Positions 19,903 to 26,896 of a stretch of DNA of 52,602 nucleotides are shown one piece after another. Position 1 is the first letter of the stretch; the number at the start of each line of letters is the position of its first letter. The position numbers and the translations under genes are program-made. The stretch is taken from the NCBI GenBank assembly GCA_023460715.1, contig JAEWPH010000038.1, positions 1 through 52,602 on the forward strand. The letters run 5' to 3'. The notes beneath the pieces are model-generated. The model ran no database searches. It had not been told where the DNA came from and saw only the letters and a program-made list of their open reading frames with translations. The DNA comes from Pseudomonadota bacterium (GTDB lineage Bacteria > Pseudomonadota > Gammaproteobacteria > Burkholderiales > Burkholderiaceae_C).

Positions 19903-20406
19903 ATGAGCCAGAACGAATCGAGCCACGACACGCTGTGGAAGCTGATCAAGGACATCCGCTTCGGCATGCTGACCCACCGCGCTGCCAGCGGCATGCTGCA
20001 TGCCCACCCGCTCACCACGCAGAACAAGTCCATCGACGAGCAGTCGCAGCTGTTCTTCTTCATCCCGCGCAACGGCGAGCTGTACGAGCGTCTGCACCGC
20101 GACAGCCAGGTCAACGTGACCTACAGCGACCCCGGCAAGGACAGCTACGTGTCGCTCTCCGGCACGGCCGGCTTCATCGAGGACCAGGCCAAGAAGGAAG
20201 CGCTGTGGAGCCCCATGGCCAAGGCCTGGTTCCCTGAAGGCGTGACCGACCCCAACCTGGTGCTGCTGGCCATCCATATCGACCACGCCGAGTACTGGGA
20301 CGTGGACGACAGCAAGATGGTGCAGCTGTTCAAGATGGCCAAGGCCGCCATCACCGGCGAGCCGCCGCGCGATCTGGGCGAGCACAAGAAGCTCTCGGTG
20401 GGCTGA
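19903..20406 (+). CDS. Pyridoxamine 5'-phosphate oxidase-like general stress protein
   Basis: A 167-residue split-barrel, probably FMN-binding protein of the 'general stress protein 26' type. Typical features are DIRFGMLTHRAASGMLHAHPL at the start, QLFFFIPRNGELYERL, VNVTYSDPGKDSYVSLSGTA and EYWDVDDSKMVQLFKMAKA. It is likely a flavin- or pyridoxal-related oxidoreductase, with no defined substrate. GGAGG at 19894-19898 fixes the start at 19903. The small hydrophilic gene at 20509 follows and may be co-regulated. Confidence 0.88.
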   Translation: MSQNESSHDTLWKLIKDIRFGMLTHRAASGMLHAHPLTTQNKSIDEQSQLFFFIPRNGELYERLHRDSQVNVTYSDPGKDSYVSLSGTAGFIEDQAKKEALWSPMAKAWFPEGVTDPNLVLLAIHIDHAEYWDVDDSKMVQLFKMAKAAITGEPPRDLGEHKKLSVG

Positions 20407-20508
20407 TCGCCGGAGCGCACGGGTTCGCTGCCCGCACGCTCCCTGAAGCGCCCGCGGCGCCACGTGCGCCGCCCTTCTTTTCTTCCTTCCCTTTTCGAGG
20501 AGACAACC

Positions 20509-20721
20509 ATGGCCAACGACAACCAGGAACCCGGCACCGGCAAGGTGGAGAACGACCACAACCGCCAGGGCGACCAGGAGCCCACGCAGAAGAACGAGGG
20601 CCGCCGCACGCCCGAGAGCCGCCACGACCGCGACGCCCACATCGGCAGCGGCAACCAGGTGCAGTCGCGCCAGGGCTCAGCCGGCAGTTCGTCCGGCGGG
20701 GGCGGCCGCGGCGCGGGCTGA
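20509..20721 (+). CDS. Small hydrophilic Gly/Gln-rich protein
   Basis: A 70-residue protein, MANDNQEPGTGKVENDHNRQ at the start and a Ser/Gly run at the end. It has almost no hydrophobic residues and is probably disordered. GAGGAG at 20497-20502 is a strong ribosome site, which supports real expression. The composition recalls small stress-induced proteins found beside general stress genes. Function unknown. Confidence 0.6.
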   Translation: MANDNQEPGTGKVENDHNRQGDQEPTQKNEGRRTPESRHDRDAHIGSGNQVQSRQGSAGSSSGGGGRGAG

Positions 20722-20749
20722 TTTCGCCGCGGCGGGTTTACGCCAAAAG

Positions 20750-20791
20750 AGCTGCCAGCGCTGGCGTGACCAGCGCTGGCAGCTTTGCTTT
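20750..20791 (+). terminator. Long perfect hairpin, probable terminator
   Basis: A perfect 15-bp stem AGCTGCCAGCGCTGG (20750-20764) / CCAGCGCTGGCAGCT (20770-20784) with loop CGTGA is followed by TTGCTTTTG. It may be a terminator for the stress genes. It shares the AGCTGC and AGCGCT words, and a trailing TTTTGATAG, with the dispersed palindrome family, of which it may be a variant. Confidence 0.75.
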
Positions 20792-20860
20792 TGATAGAAA
20801 CGAAGTGCGGTGCAGGGACATCGCTGCCGTGCGCTGCGGCGCGCTGTGGACAATCGCGGC

Positions 20861-21484
20861 ATGCGTTCCACGATTGCCGTCATCGACTTTGAAACCACGG
20901 GCATGACGCCCGCCCAGGGCGCCCGCGCCACCGAAGTGGCCATCGTGCTGGTGCAGGACGGCCAGGTCGTGGACCGCTTCCAGAGCCTGATGCGCACCGG
21001 CGTGTGGATTCCGCCCTTCATCACGCAGCTGACCGGCATCACCAACGCCATGGTGGCCGAAGCGCCCGCTGCCGAAAGCGTGATGCGCGACGCCGCGCGC
21101 TTCGTGGGCGATGCGCCCATGGTCGCGCACAACGCGGCGTTCGACAGCAAGTTTTGGGGCCACGAACTCGCCCATGCGGACCTGCCCGCACCGCACGCTT
21201 TTGCCTGCACGGTGCTGCTGTCGCGGCGCCTGTACCCGCACGCGCCCAGCCACAAACTGGGCCATATCGTGGACCACCTCGGCCTGCCCCGCGCCGGGCG
21301 CGCCCACCGGGCGCTGGCCGATGCAGAAATGGCCGCGTCCCTGCTTACCCGCATGCAGCACGACCTGCGCGCGCGCTGGCGCGTGGAGCGGCCCGACCAT
21401 GCGCTGCTCAGCACCCTGCAGCGCTGCGCCAAGCCCAAGGTGGGGCAGTTCCTGGCCGGACGCGCCGCGCCGCTCGTCGCCTGA
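20861..21484 (+). CDS. 3'-5' exonuclease, DnaQ-like (DEDDh)
   Basis: A 207-residue DEDDh exonuclease of the DnaQ/epsilon superfamily. Motif ExoI is VIDFETTG, ExoII is MVAHNAAFDSKFW, and ExoIII-epsilon is GRAHRALADAEMA, so all catalytic acidic residues and the His are present. There is no polymerase domain. It could act in DNA repair or RNA processing; the precise substrate is not predictable. The start at 20861 (MRSTIAVIDF) places ExoI at the N-terminus as in homologues. Confidence 0.92.
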   Translation: MRSTIAVIDFETTGMTPAQGARATEVAIVLVQDGQVVDRFQSLMRTGVWIPPFITQLTGITNAMVAEAPAAESVMRDAARFVGDAPMVAHNAAFDSKFWGHELAHADLPAPHAFACTVLLSRRLYPHAPSHKLGHIVDHLGLPRAGRAHRALADAEMAASLLTRMQHDLRARWRVERPDHALLSTLQRCAKPKVGQFLAGRAAPLVA

Positions 21485-21493
21485 CTCTTTTGC

Positions 21494-21536
21494 TATTTAT
21501 TTTATAGCTAACTGCGCTTAATGGACGGGCGCTAGC
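21494..21536. repeat. Dispersed intergenic palindrome, copy 5 (degenerate)
   Basis: ATTTTATAGCTAACTGCGCT (21499-21518), then TAATGGACGGGCGCTAG. It is a degenerate version of the family core TTTTGATAGCTG..GCGCTTA. It lies between two converging genes. Confidence 0.55.
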
Positions 21537-21599
21537 GGCCTGTTGAGCTTGCAACCCTGCGCGCTGGCGGCAGCGGTGCCTGCCAGGGCCTTTCCTTTC

Positions 21600-22010
21600 T
21601 CATCCGCCCTGCGCTGCGGCCTCGTCCATGTAGAACGGCTCCCAGATGTGGCCGTCCAGATCGGCGAAGGCCCGGCTGTACATGAAGCCCAGGTCCTGCA
21701 CGCCGCGCGGCGTGGTGGCGCCCCGGGCCAGGGCCGCATCCACCAATTGATCGACCTCGTCGCGGCTACCGCAGGGCAGGGCCACCAGCACCTGGGCGGT
21801 CTGCGTCGCATCGCCGATCGGCCGGTCGATGAAGGTCTGGAAGAAGTCGTGCACCAGCAGCATGGCGAAGACATGCTCGCCCAGCACCAGGCAGGCGCCC
21901 TGGTCGTTGCTGAACTGCGGGTTGAACGAATAGCCCAGCGCCTCGAAGAAGGCCCGCGAGCGGGCCATGTCGCGGATGGGCAGGTTGACGAACATCTGGC
22001 GGTGCTGCAT
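21600..22010 (-). CDS. VOC-family (glyoxalase-like) protein
   Basis: A 136-residue vicinal-oxygen-chelate fold protein. The start MQHRQMFVNLPIRDMARSRA, the pairing of FFEALGYSFN with SRAFADLDGHIWEPFYMDE, and the two beta-alpha-beta halves match the 'glyoxalase/bleomycin resistance' family, with the C-terminal Glu of WEPF as a probable metal ligand. The substrate is unknown. AGGAG precedes the ATG at 22010. It faces leuA across a 346-bp spacer. Confidence 0.88.
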   Translation of the reverse strand: MQHRQMFVNLPIRDMARSRAFFEALGYSFNPQFSNDQGACLVLGEHVFAMLLVHDFFQTFIDRPIGDATQTAQVLVALPCGSRDEVDQLVDAALARGATTPRGVQDLGFMYSRAFADLDGHIWEPFYMDEAAAQGG

Positions 22011-22162
22011 CGCAGGGCTCCTGGGCTGTTGTGGTGCCGGCAAGGCCCGTCGCCCCGCCGCTGGGCTGCATTGGGCGCGCAGCGGCCGCCGGCGAACAGA
22101 GGGCGAGCCCGCAACACGCGCCAAAAAGCCTGTGATAGCATGCAAACCCTATGCAACGCCGC

Positions 22163-22237
22163 ATGTCCCTATCCCCGCTATCGCTAGGCCTAGTGCCTGG
22201 CCGGGGTCTGCCTGCGTTCGCCATCACCGTTGCCTAA
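22163..22237 (+). CDS. Putative leucine leader peptide upstream of leuA
   Basis: A 24-codon ORF begins MSLSPLSLGLVPGRG and ends in TAA. Four of its five leucines are encoded by CTA (22169, 22178, 22184, 22190), a codon that is very rare in the surrounding genes, where CTG and CTC dominate. An in-frame ATG at 22151 gives a slightly longer form. It lies 120 nt before leuA, so ribosome stalling at CTA when leucyl-tRNA is scarce could control leuA. This is an inference from codon content and position; no peptide homology was checked. Confidence 0.6.
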   Translation: MSLSPLSLGLVPGRGLPAFAITVA

Positions 22238-22278
22238 AAGCGCAACACCCGTTTTCCCCCTGACCCCGGCCCGCGAAC

Positions 22279-22350
22279 CAGCCTCCACCCCTGTGGAGGG
22301 CTGCAGGGGAATTCGACCGTGTTTTTCAGCCGTCCGAATGTTTCGTGGAG
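22279..22350 (+). promoter_or_regulatory. Alternative hairpins between the leu leader ORF and leuA
   Basis: CAGCCTCCAC (22279-22288) pairs with GTGGAGGGCTG (22293-22303) with one bulged G. The overlapping CCCCTG (22288-22293) can instead pair with CAGGGG (22304-22309). CTCCAC of the first stem is also complementary to GTGGAG at 22345-22350, the likely leuA ribosome site. A GTTTTT follows at 22320. These mutually exclusive pairings suit a transcriptional or translational switch. Confidence 0.5.
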
Positions 22351-22356
22351 CCGATC

Positions 22357-24048
22357 ATGATTGCCCAACCGTCTACCAAGTACCAGGCCTTCGCCCCCAT
22401 CGCGTTGACCGACCGCACCTGGCCCTCCAACACCATCACCCGCGCGCCCGTCTGGCTCTCCACCGATCTGCGTGACGGCAACCAGGCGCTGTTCGAGCCG
22501 ATGAACGGCGAGCGCAAGATGAAGCTCTTCCAGGAGCTGGTGCGCATCGGCTTCAAGGAGATCGAGGTGGGCTTTCCGGCCGCCTCGCAGACGGACTACG
22601 ACTTCGTGCGCCGGCTCATCGACGAGGACCTGATCCCCGACGACGTGACCATCATGGTCATGACGCAGTCGCGCAGCGACCTCATCGAGCGCTCGGTGCA
22701 GGCGGTGCACGGTGCCAAGCGCGCCATCGTGCATCTGTACAACGCCACGGCCCCCGTGTGGCGCCGCGTGGTGTTCGGCATGAACGTGACGCAGGTGATG
22801 GCCTTCATCCACGAGCACGTCTCGCACCTCAAGCGCCTGACGGACGCGCAGCCCGAGACGCAGTGGACGCTGCAGTACTCGCCCGAGTGCTTCAGCGCGA
22901 CGGAACTCGACGTGTCGCTCAAGGCCTGCCAGACGGCCATCGAAGCCTGGGGCACGGGCCCGGGGCGCCCCATCATCATCAACCTGCCCACCACGGTGGA
23001 GAACGCCACGCCCAACGTGTTCGCCGACCAGATCGAGTGGATGCACCGGCGCCTCGCCCCCCGCGAGCATGTCGTGCTGTCTGTGCACCCGCACAACGAC
23101 CGCGGCACCGGCGTGGCCGCGGCCGAGCTGGCCCTCTTGGCCGGCGCCCAGCGCGTGGAAGGCTGCCTGTTCGGCAACGGCGAGCGTTGCGGCAACCTCG
23201 ACGTGGTGACGGTGGCGCTCAACCTCTACACCCAGGGCATCCACCCGGGCCTCGATTTCTCCGACATCAACGCCGTGGCCCGCGTGGCCGAGGAATGCAC
23301 CTCGCTGCCCATCCACCCGCGCCACCCATACGTGGGCGACCTGGTGTTCACGTCGTTCTCGGGCTCGCACCAGGACGCGATCAAGAAGGGCTTTGCCGCG
23401 CACGATCCGGATGGCCTCTGGGAAATTCCCTACCTGCCCATCGACCCGCAGGACCTGGGCCGCACGTACGAGAGCGTGATCCGCGTGAACAGCCAGTCGG
23501 GCAAGGGCGGCATCGCCTTCCTGATGGAGCGCGAGCGCGGCGTGGTCATGCCGCGGCGCATGCAGGTGGAGTTCAGCGCCATCGTGCAGCGCCACACCGA
23601 CAGCAGCGAGACCGAGATGACCGGTGCGGCGCTGTGGTCGCTGTTCCAGGCCACCTACCTCAACACGCCGAAGCAGCCGGACAGCGCCATCGTGTGCCAT
23701 GCACACCGCCTGGCCGACGACGGGCAGAGCATCGAGCTGGAAGTGACCATCCACGGCGAGCGCCAGACCCTGCAGGGGCAGGGCAACGGCCCCATCGACG
23801 CGGCAGTGGATGCGCTCGGCCTGCCGCTGCGCGTGCACAGCTACGAAGAGCGCGCGACGGGCGCCGGTGCCAACGCCCAGGCGCTGGCCATCGTGGAGGC
23901 CGCGCTGGAAGGACAGCCCGGCTCGACCTTCGGCGTGGGCCTGCACCACAACATCGTCACGGCCTCGGTGCAGGCGGTGGTGAGCGCGGCCAACCGCCTC
24001 GCGCAGCGCGAGCCGCAGCCTGCGGTGACCACCACCGTGACGGCCTGA
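22357..24048 (+). CDS. leuA: 2-isopropylmalate synthase
   Basis: LeuA condenses acetyl-CoA with 2-oxoisovalerate, the first committed step of leucine synthesis. The 563-residue protein has the HMGL-like TIM-barrel motifs LRDGNQAL, SVHPHNDRGTGVA and EGCLFGNGERCGN, and a C-terminal regulatory LeuA dimer domain (about residues 430-550) that normally mediates leucine feedback. The length matches the longer LeuA form rather than the roughly 520-residue E. coli type. ATG 22357 has GTGGAG six bases upstream. The other leu genes are not adjacent. Control by the upstream leader region is likely. Confidence 0.97.
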   Translation: MIAQPSTKYQAFAPIALTDRTWPSNTITRAPVWLSTDLRDGNQALFEPMNGERKMKLFQELVRIGFKEIEVGFPAASQTDYDFVRRLIDEDLIPDDVTIMVMTQSRSDLIERSVQAVHGAKRAIVHLYNATAPVWRRVVFGMNVTQVMAFIHEHVSHLKRLTDAQPETQWTLQYSPECFSATELDVSLKACQTAIEAWGTGPGRPIIINLPTTVENATPNVFADQIEWMHRRLAPREHVVLSVHPHNDRGTGVAAAELALLAGAQRVEGCLFGNGERCGNLDVVTVALNLYTQGIHPGLDFSDINAVARVAEECTSLPIHPRHPYVGDLVFTSFSGSHQDAIKKGFAAHDPDGLWEIPYLPIDPQDLGRTYESVIRVNSQSGKGGIAFLMERERGVVMPRRMQVEFSAIVQRHTDSSETEMTGAALWSLFQATYLNTPKQPDSAIVCHAHRLADDGQSIELEVTIHGERQTLQGQGNGPIDAAVDALGLPLRVHSYEERATGAGANAQALAIVEAALEGQPGSTFGVGLHHNIVTASVQAVVSAANRLAQREPQPAVTTTVTA

Positions 24049-24069
24049 GCGGAAGGGCCGCTCGCCGCG

Positions 24070-24744
24070 TCAGGGCATCGACGCCACGTAGGCCGCGACG
24101 GCGTCGATCTCCGCATCGGACATGAGGCGCGTGCTGGAGGACATCAGCGGTTCCACGCGCACGCCCGATCCGGCGCGGTAGCGCTGCAGCGTCGTGCGCA
24201 GGTAGCCCGTCTGCTGGCCGGCGATGCGGGGGATGAGCGTGTTGCCGTATCCGTCCGTGCCGTGGCAGCGGAAACACACCTTGCCGTAGTACTCCCGGCC
24301 CGCGGCCACCAGCGCGGGGGGCGCCGGCGGGCGCGGCGCCACGGGCTGGCTGGCATAGAACAGCACCATGCCCACCTTCTCGTCGCTGTCCATCGCACGG
24401 ATCATGCCTTCCATGAACTCGTTGCGCCGCCGGCCGTCGGCGAACTGCCGCAGCTGCTCCATCAGGTAGGCGGGGTTCTGGCCGGCCAGGTTGGGGATGT
24501 CGGGCTTCACGCTGGAGCCGCCTTCACCGTGGCAGTGGGCGCAGACGGTGGCCACGCGGCGCCCTGTCTTGAGCAGGCCCTGCTCCAGCGCCGGACTGGC
24601 CTGGGCCTCGCGCAGGCGGGCGTCCAGGTCCACGCGGGCCGATGCGCGCGCCCGTGCCGGCTGCGCCGTCGCCACCGGTGCAGCCAGCGTGGCCGCCAGA
24701 GCCAGTGCGGCGCCCCCCATCCTGTATCCCCAATGCCTTGCCAT
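24070..24744 (-). CDS. Periplasmic di-haem cytochrome c (c4-like)
   Basis: A 224-residue exported cytochrome with two haem-binding sites, VCAHCHG and VCFRCHG, about 100 residues apart. Each is followed by a typical PNLAGQ or PRIAGQQ segment and a distal Met region, so it resembles cytochrome c4 or a cytochrome c subunit of a terminal oxidase or dehydrogenase. The N-terminus (MGGAALALAATLAAPVATAQ) is a signal peptide. Two ATGs are possible; 24744 (MARHWGYRMGG) is used. It is convergent with leuA and its partner is unknown. Confidence 0.92.
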   Translation of the reverse strand: MARHWGYRMGGAALALAATLAAPVATAQPARARASARVDLDARLREAQASPALEQGLLKTGRRVATVCAHCHGEGGSSVKPDIPNLAGQNPAYLMEQLRQFADGRRRNEFMEGMIRAMDSDEKVGMVLFYASQPVAPRPPAPPALVAAGREYYGKVCFRCHGTDGYGNTLIPRIAGQQTGYLRTTLQRYRAGSGVRVEPLMSSSTRLMSDAEIDAVAAYVASMP

Positions 24745-24940
24745 GATGCAGTCCCCGTGCCGGAGCGGGCCGGCCAGCCGATCGATCAGTTTCCGAATAT
24801 GCCGCCCTGCCGGGCGCAGGCAGGCGTTCGGAAGGGCGTAAAAATTTGATCCAAGCCAAACTTTCCGCCGATGGCCGGGTCCCAGGGCGATTGCCCCTGC
24901 CAGACGCAGCCCCCGTGGACATCCATTACCCTCTCGCCCC

Positions 24941-25429
24941 ATGCGTACCGCACTCTCCAGCCTGATCGCCGCCGCGGCGACTGCTGCGCTGCTGGCCGGC
25001 TGCAGCACGGCGCCGCCCTCGCGGCCCGCCCGCGGCGCGGTGTCGTACCCCGTCCTCACGCCCGAGCAGTCGAGCGACATCGCCATCCACGCCCTGGGCC
25101 TGGTGGGCACGCCCTACCGCTTCGGCGGCAACACCCCCGAAGGCGGCTTCGACTGCAGCGGCCTCATCGGCTACGTCTACACGAGCCGCGCCGGCGTGTC
25201 CCCGCCGCGCACCGTGGCGCAGCTGTCCGGCTTCGGCCAGCCCGTGGATGCCGGCGATCTGCGCACGGGCGACCTGGTGGTCTTCGGCTCCGGCCGGCCG
25301 TCGCACGCGGGCATCTACGTGGGCGAAGGCCGCTTCGTGCATGCGCCGTCGACCGGGGGCACGGTGCGTCTGGACCGGCTCACCTCGGGCTACTGGGCAC
25401 GCCAGCCCACGGCGTACCGCCGGCCCTGA
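24941..25429 (+). CDS. NlpC/P60-family lipoprotein peptidase
   Basis: A 162-residue outer-envelope lipoprotein. A signal peptide ends in the lipobox LLAGC. The NlpC/P60 cysteine-peptidase domain has the catalytic Cys in FDCSGLIGYVY, the His in SHAGIYVGEGRFVHAP, and the usual TPYRFGGNTPEGGFDC start. Such enzymes cut D-gamma-glutamyl-meso-DAP bonds in peptidoglycan. It resembles the Spr/YafL group. It is divergent from the cytochrome gene and lies 82 bp before aroG. Confidence 0.93.
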   Translation: MRTALSSLIAAAATAALLAGCSTAPPSRPARGAVSYPVLTPEQSSDIAIHALGLVGTPYRFGGNTPEGGFDCSGLIGYVYTSRAGVSPPRTVAQLSGFGQPVDAGDLRTGDLVVFGSGRPSHAGIYVGEGRFVHAPSTGGTVRLDRLTSGYWARQPTAYRRP

Positions 25430-25511
25430 GCGGACGCTTTTCCGGCGCTGCCCAGCCCGCGGCGCCACGCGGGTGAAGCGCCGCACACCACTCGCGCGAC
25501 AATCACGGGTT

Positions 25512-26618
25512 ATGACCACGCATGCCCACCGCGCCGCCGCGCCGCTTTCCACCCACGACACCACCCGCATCGATGACACCCGCATCCGCGCCGTCCGCCC
25601 CCTGGTGACGCCCGCGCTGCTGCAGGAGTGGCTGCCCGCCCCGGACGCCGCCCATACGCTGGTGGAGAACAGCCGCGCCGCCATCTCGCGCGTGCTGCAC
25701 GGGCAGGACGACCGCCTCATCGTCGTCGTGGGGCCATGCTCCATCCACGACCACGACCAGGCCATGGACTACGCGCGCCAGCTCAAGGTGCAGGCCGATG
25801 CGCTGGCGCAGGACCTGCTCGTGGTGATGCGCGTGTACTTCGAGAACCCGCGCACCACCGTGGGCTGGAAGGGCTACATCAACGACCCGCACATGGACGA
25901 CAGCTTCGCCATGAACGAAGGGCTGGAGATGGCCCGCGCACTGCTGCTGGACGTGCTGGCGCTGGGGCTGCCCGTGGGCACCGAGTTCCTCGACCTGCTG
26001 TCGCCGCAGTTCATCAGCGACCTGGTGAGCTGGGGCGCCATCGGCGCGCGCACCACGGAAAGCCAGAGCCACCGGCAGCTGGCCAGCGGCCTGTCGTGCC
26101 CGGTAGGCTTCAAGAACGGCACGGATGGCGGCCTGAAGGTGGCGAGCGATGCGATCCTCGCCTCGCGCGCGCCGCATGCCTTCATGGGCATGACCAAGAT
26201 GGGCCAGGCTGCGATCTTCGAAACGCGCGGCAACACCGACTGCCACGTGATCCTGCGCGGCGGCAAGCAACCCAACTACAGCGCGGCCGATGTCGAGGCT
26301 GCGTGCACCCTGCTCAAGGGCGCCGGCCTGCGCGAGCAGGTCATGGTCGACGTGTCGCACGCCAACAGCAGCAAGCAGCACCGCCGCCAGATCGAGGTGG
26401 CCGCCGACGTGGCCGCACAGATCGCCGCGGGCGATACGCGCATCACCGGCCTGATGATCGAGAGCCACCTGCAGGAAGGCCGCCAGGACATCGTGCCCGG
26501 CCAGCCGCTCGCCCACGGCATTTCCGTGACGGACGCCTGCATCAGCATGGAGCAGACCGTGCCCGTGCTGCAGAGCCTGGCCGCCGCCGTGCGGGCCCGG
26601 CGCGCGCGCAACGCCTGA
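25512..26618 (+). CDS. aroG: 3-deoxy-7-phosphoheptulonate synthase (class I DAHP synthase)
   Basis: The enzyme condenses PEP and erythrose-4-phosphate, the first step of the shikimate pathway. The 368-residue protein has all class I motifs: VVVGPCSIHDHDQAMDYA, the metal and substrate segments GTEFLDLLSP, GFKNGTDGG, and VDVSHANSSKQHRRQ. The N-terminal 45 residues form the usual regulatory extension for feedback by aromatic amino acids; which one cannot be read by eye, so aroF or aroH naming is possible. The ATG at 25512 follows a weak ribosome site. A GC hairpin follows the stop. Confidence 0.95.
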   Translation: MTTHAHRAAAPLSTHDTTRIDDTRIRAVRPLVTPALLQEWLPAPDAAHTLVENSRAAISRVLHGQDDRLIVVVGPCSIHDHDQAMDYARQLKVQADALAQDLLVVMRVYFENPRTTVGWKGYINDPHMDDSFAMNEGLEMARALLLDVLALGLPVGTEFLDLLSPQFISDLVSWGAIGARTTESQSHRQLASGLSCPVGFKNGTDGGLKVASDAILASRAPHAFMGMTKMGQAAIFETRGNTDCHVILRGGKQPNYSAADVEAACTLLKGAGLREQVMVDVSHANSSKQHRRQIEVAADVAAQIAAGDTRITGLMIESHLQEGRQDIVPGQPLAHGISVTDACISMEQTVPVLQSLAAAVRARRARNA

Positions 26619-26620
26619 TC

Positions 26621-26637
26621 CGCGGGCGTGGCCCGCG
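26621..26637 (+). terminator. GC hairpin after aroG (weak terminator candidate)
   Basis: CGCGGGC (26621-26627) and GCCCGCG (26631-26637) form a perfect 7-bp stem with a three-base loop, three bases after the aroG stop. There is no T-run, so intrinsic termination is uncertain. The following 260 bp up to 26896 contain no gene I can support. Confidence 0.4.
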
Positions 26638-26896
26638 CCACGCACCCGGCGCCCAGCCATTCAGGAAGAAGACCGGCACCGCTCCCTCCCTTTGGCAGTA
26701 AACCAACAGTGGCAGCACGTGTGCGGCTTCGTGCCGCCCTGCGGCACGGCAGCAGGCGCGGGGGCGCCATGGGGCGGTGTAGCATTGATCAACCCTCCCA
26801 CCGCGTCCCCCTTTTCCGGGTTTCCGTTCCATGCCGGTGCCATCCATCGCTGCGTTGTGCCACGACCTGCGCCCCCTGCCGCGGGCGGCCTGAGCC

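Noticed and set aside
20750..20784. Certain membership of the long hairpin in the dispersed palindrome family
   Set aside because: It shares only short words (AGCTGC, AGCGCT, TTTTGATAG) and is a perfect 15-bp stem, so it is listed as a probable terminator instead.
22234..23949. 571-codon minus-strand ORF antisense to leuA
   Set aside because: Same shadow effect: low-complexity His/Val/Gly translation over a certain gene.
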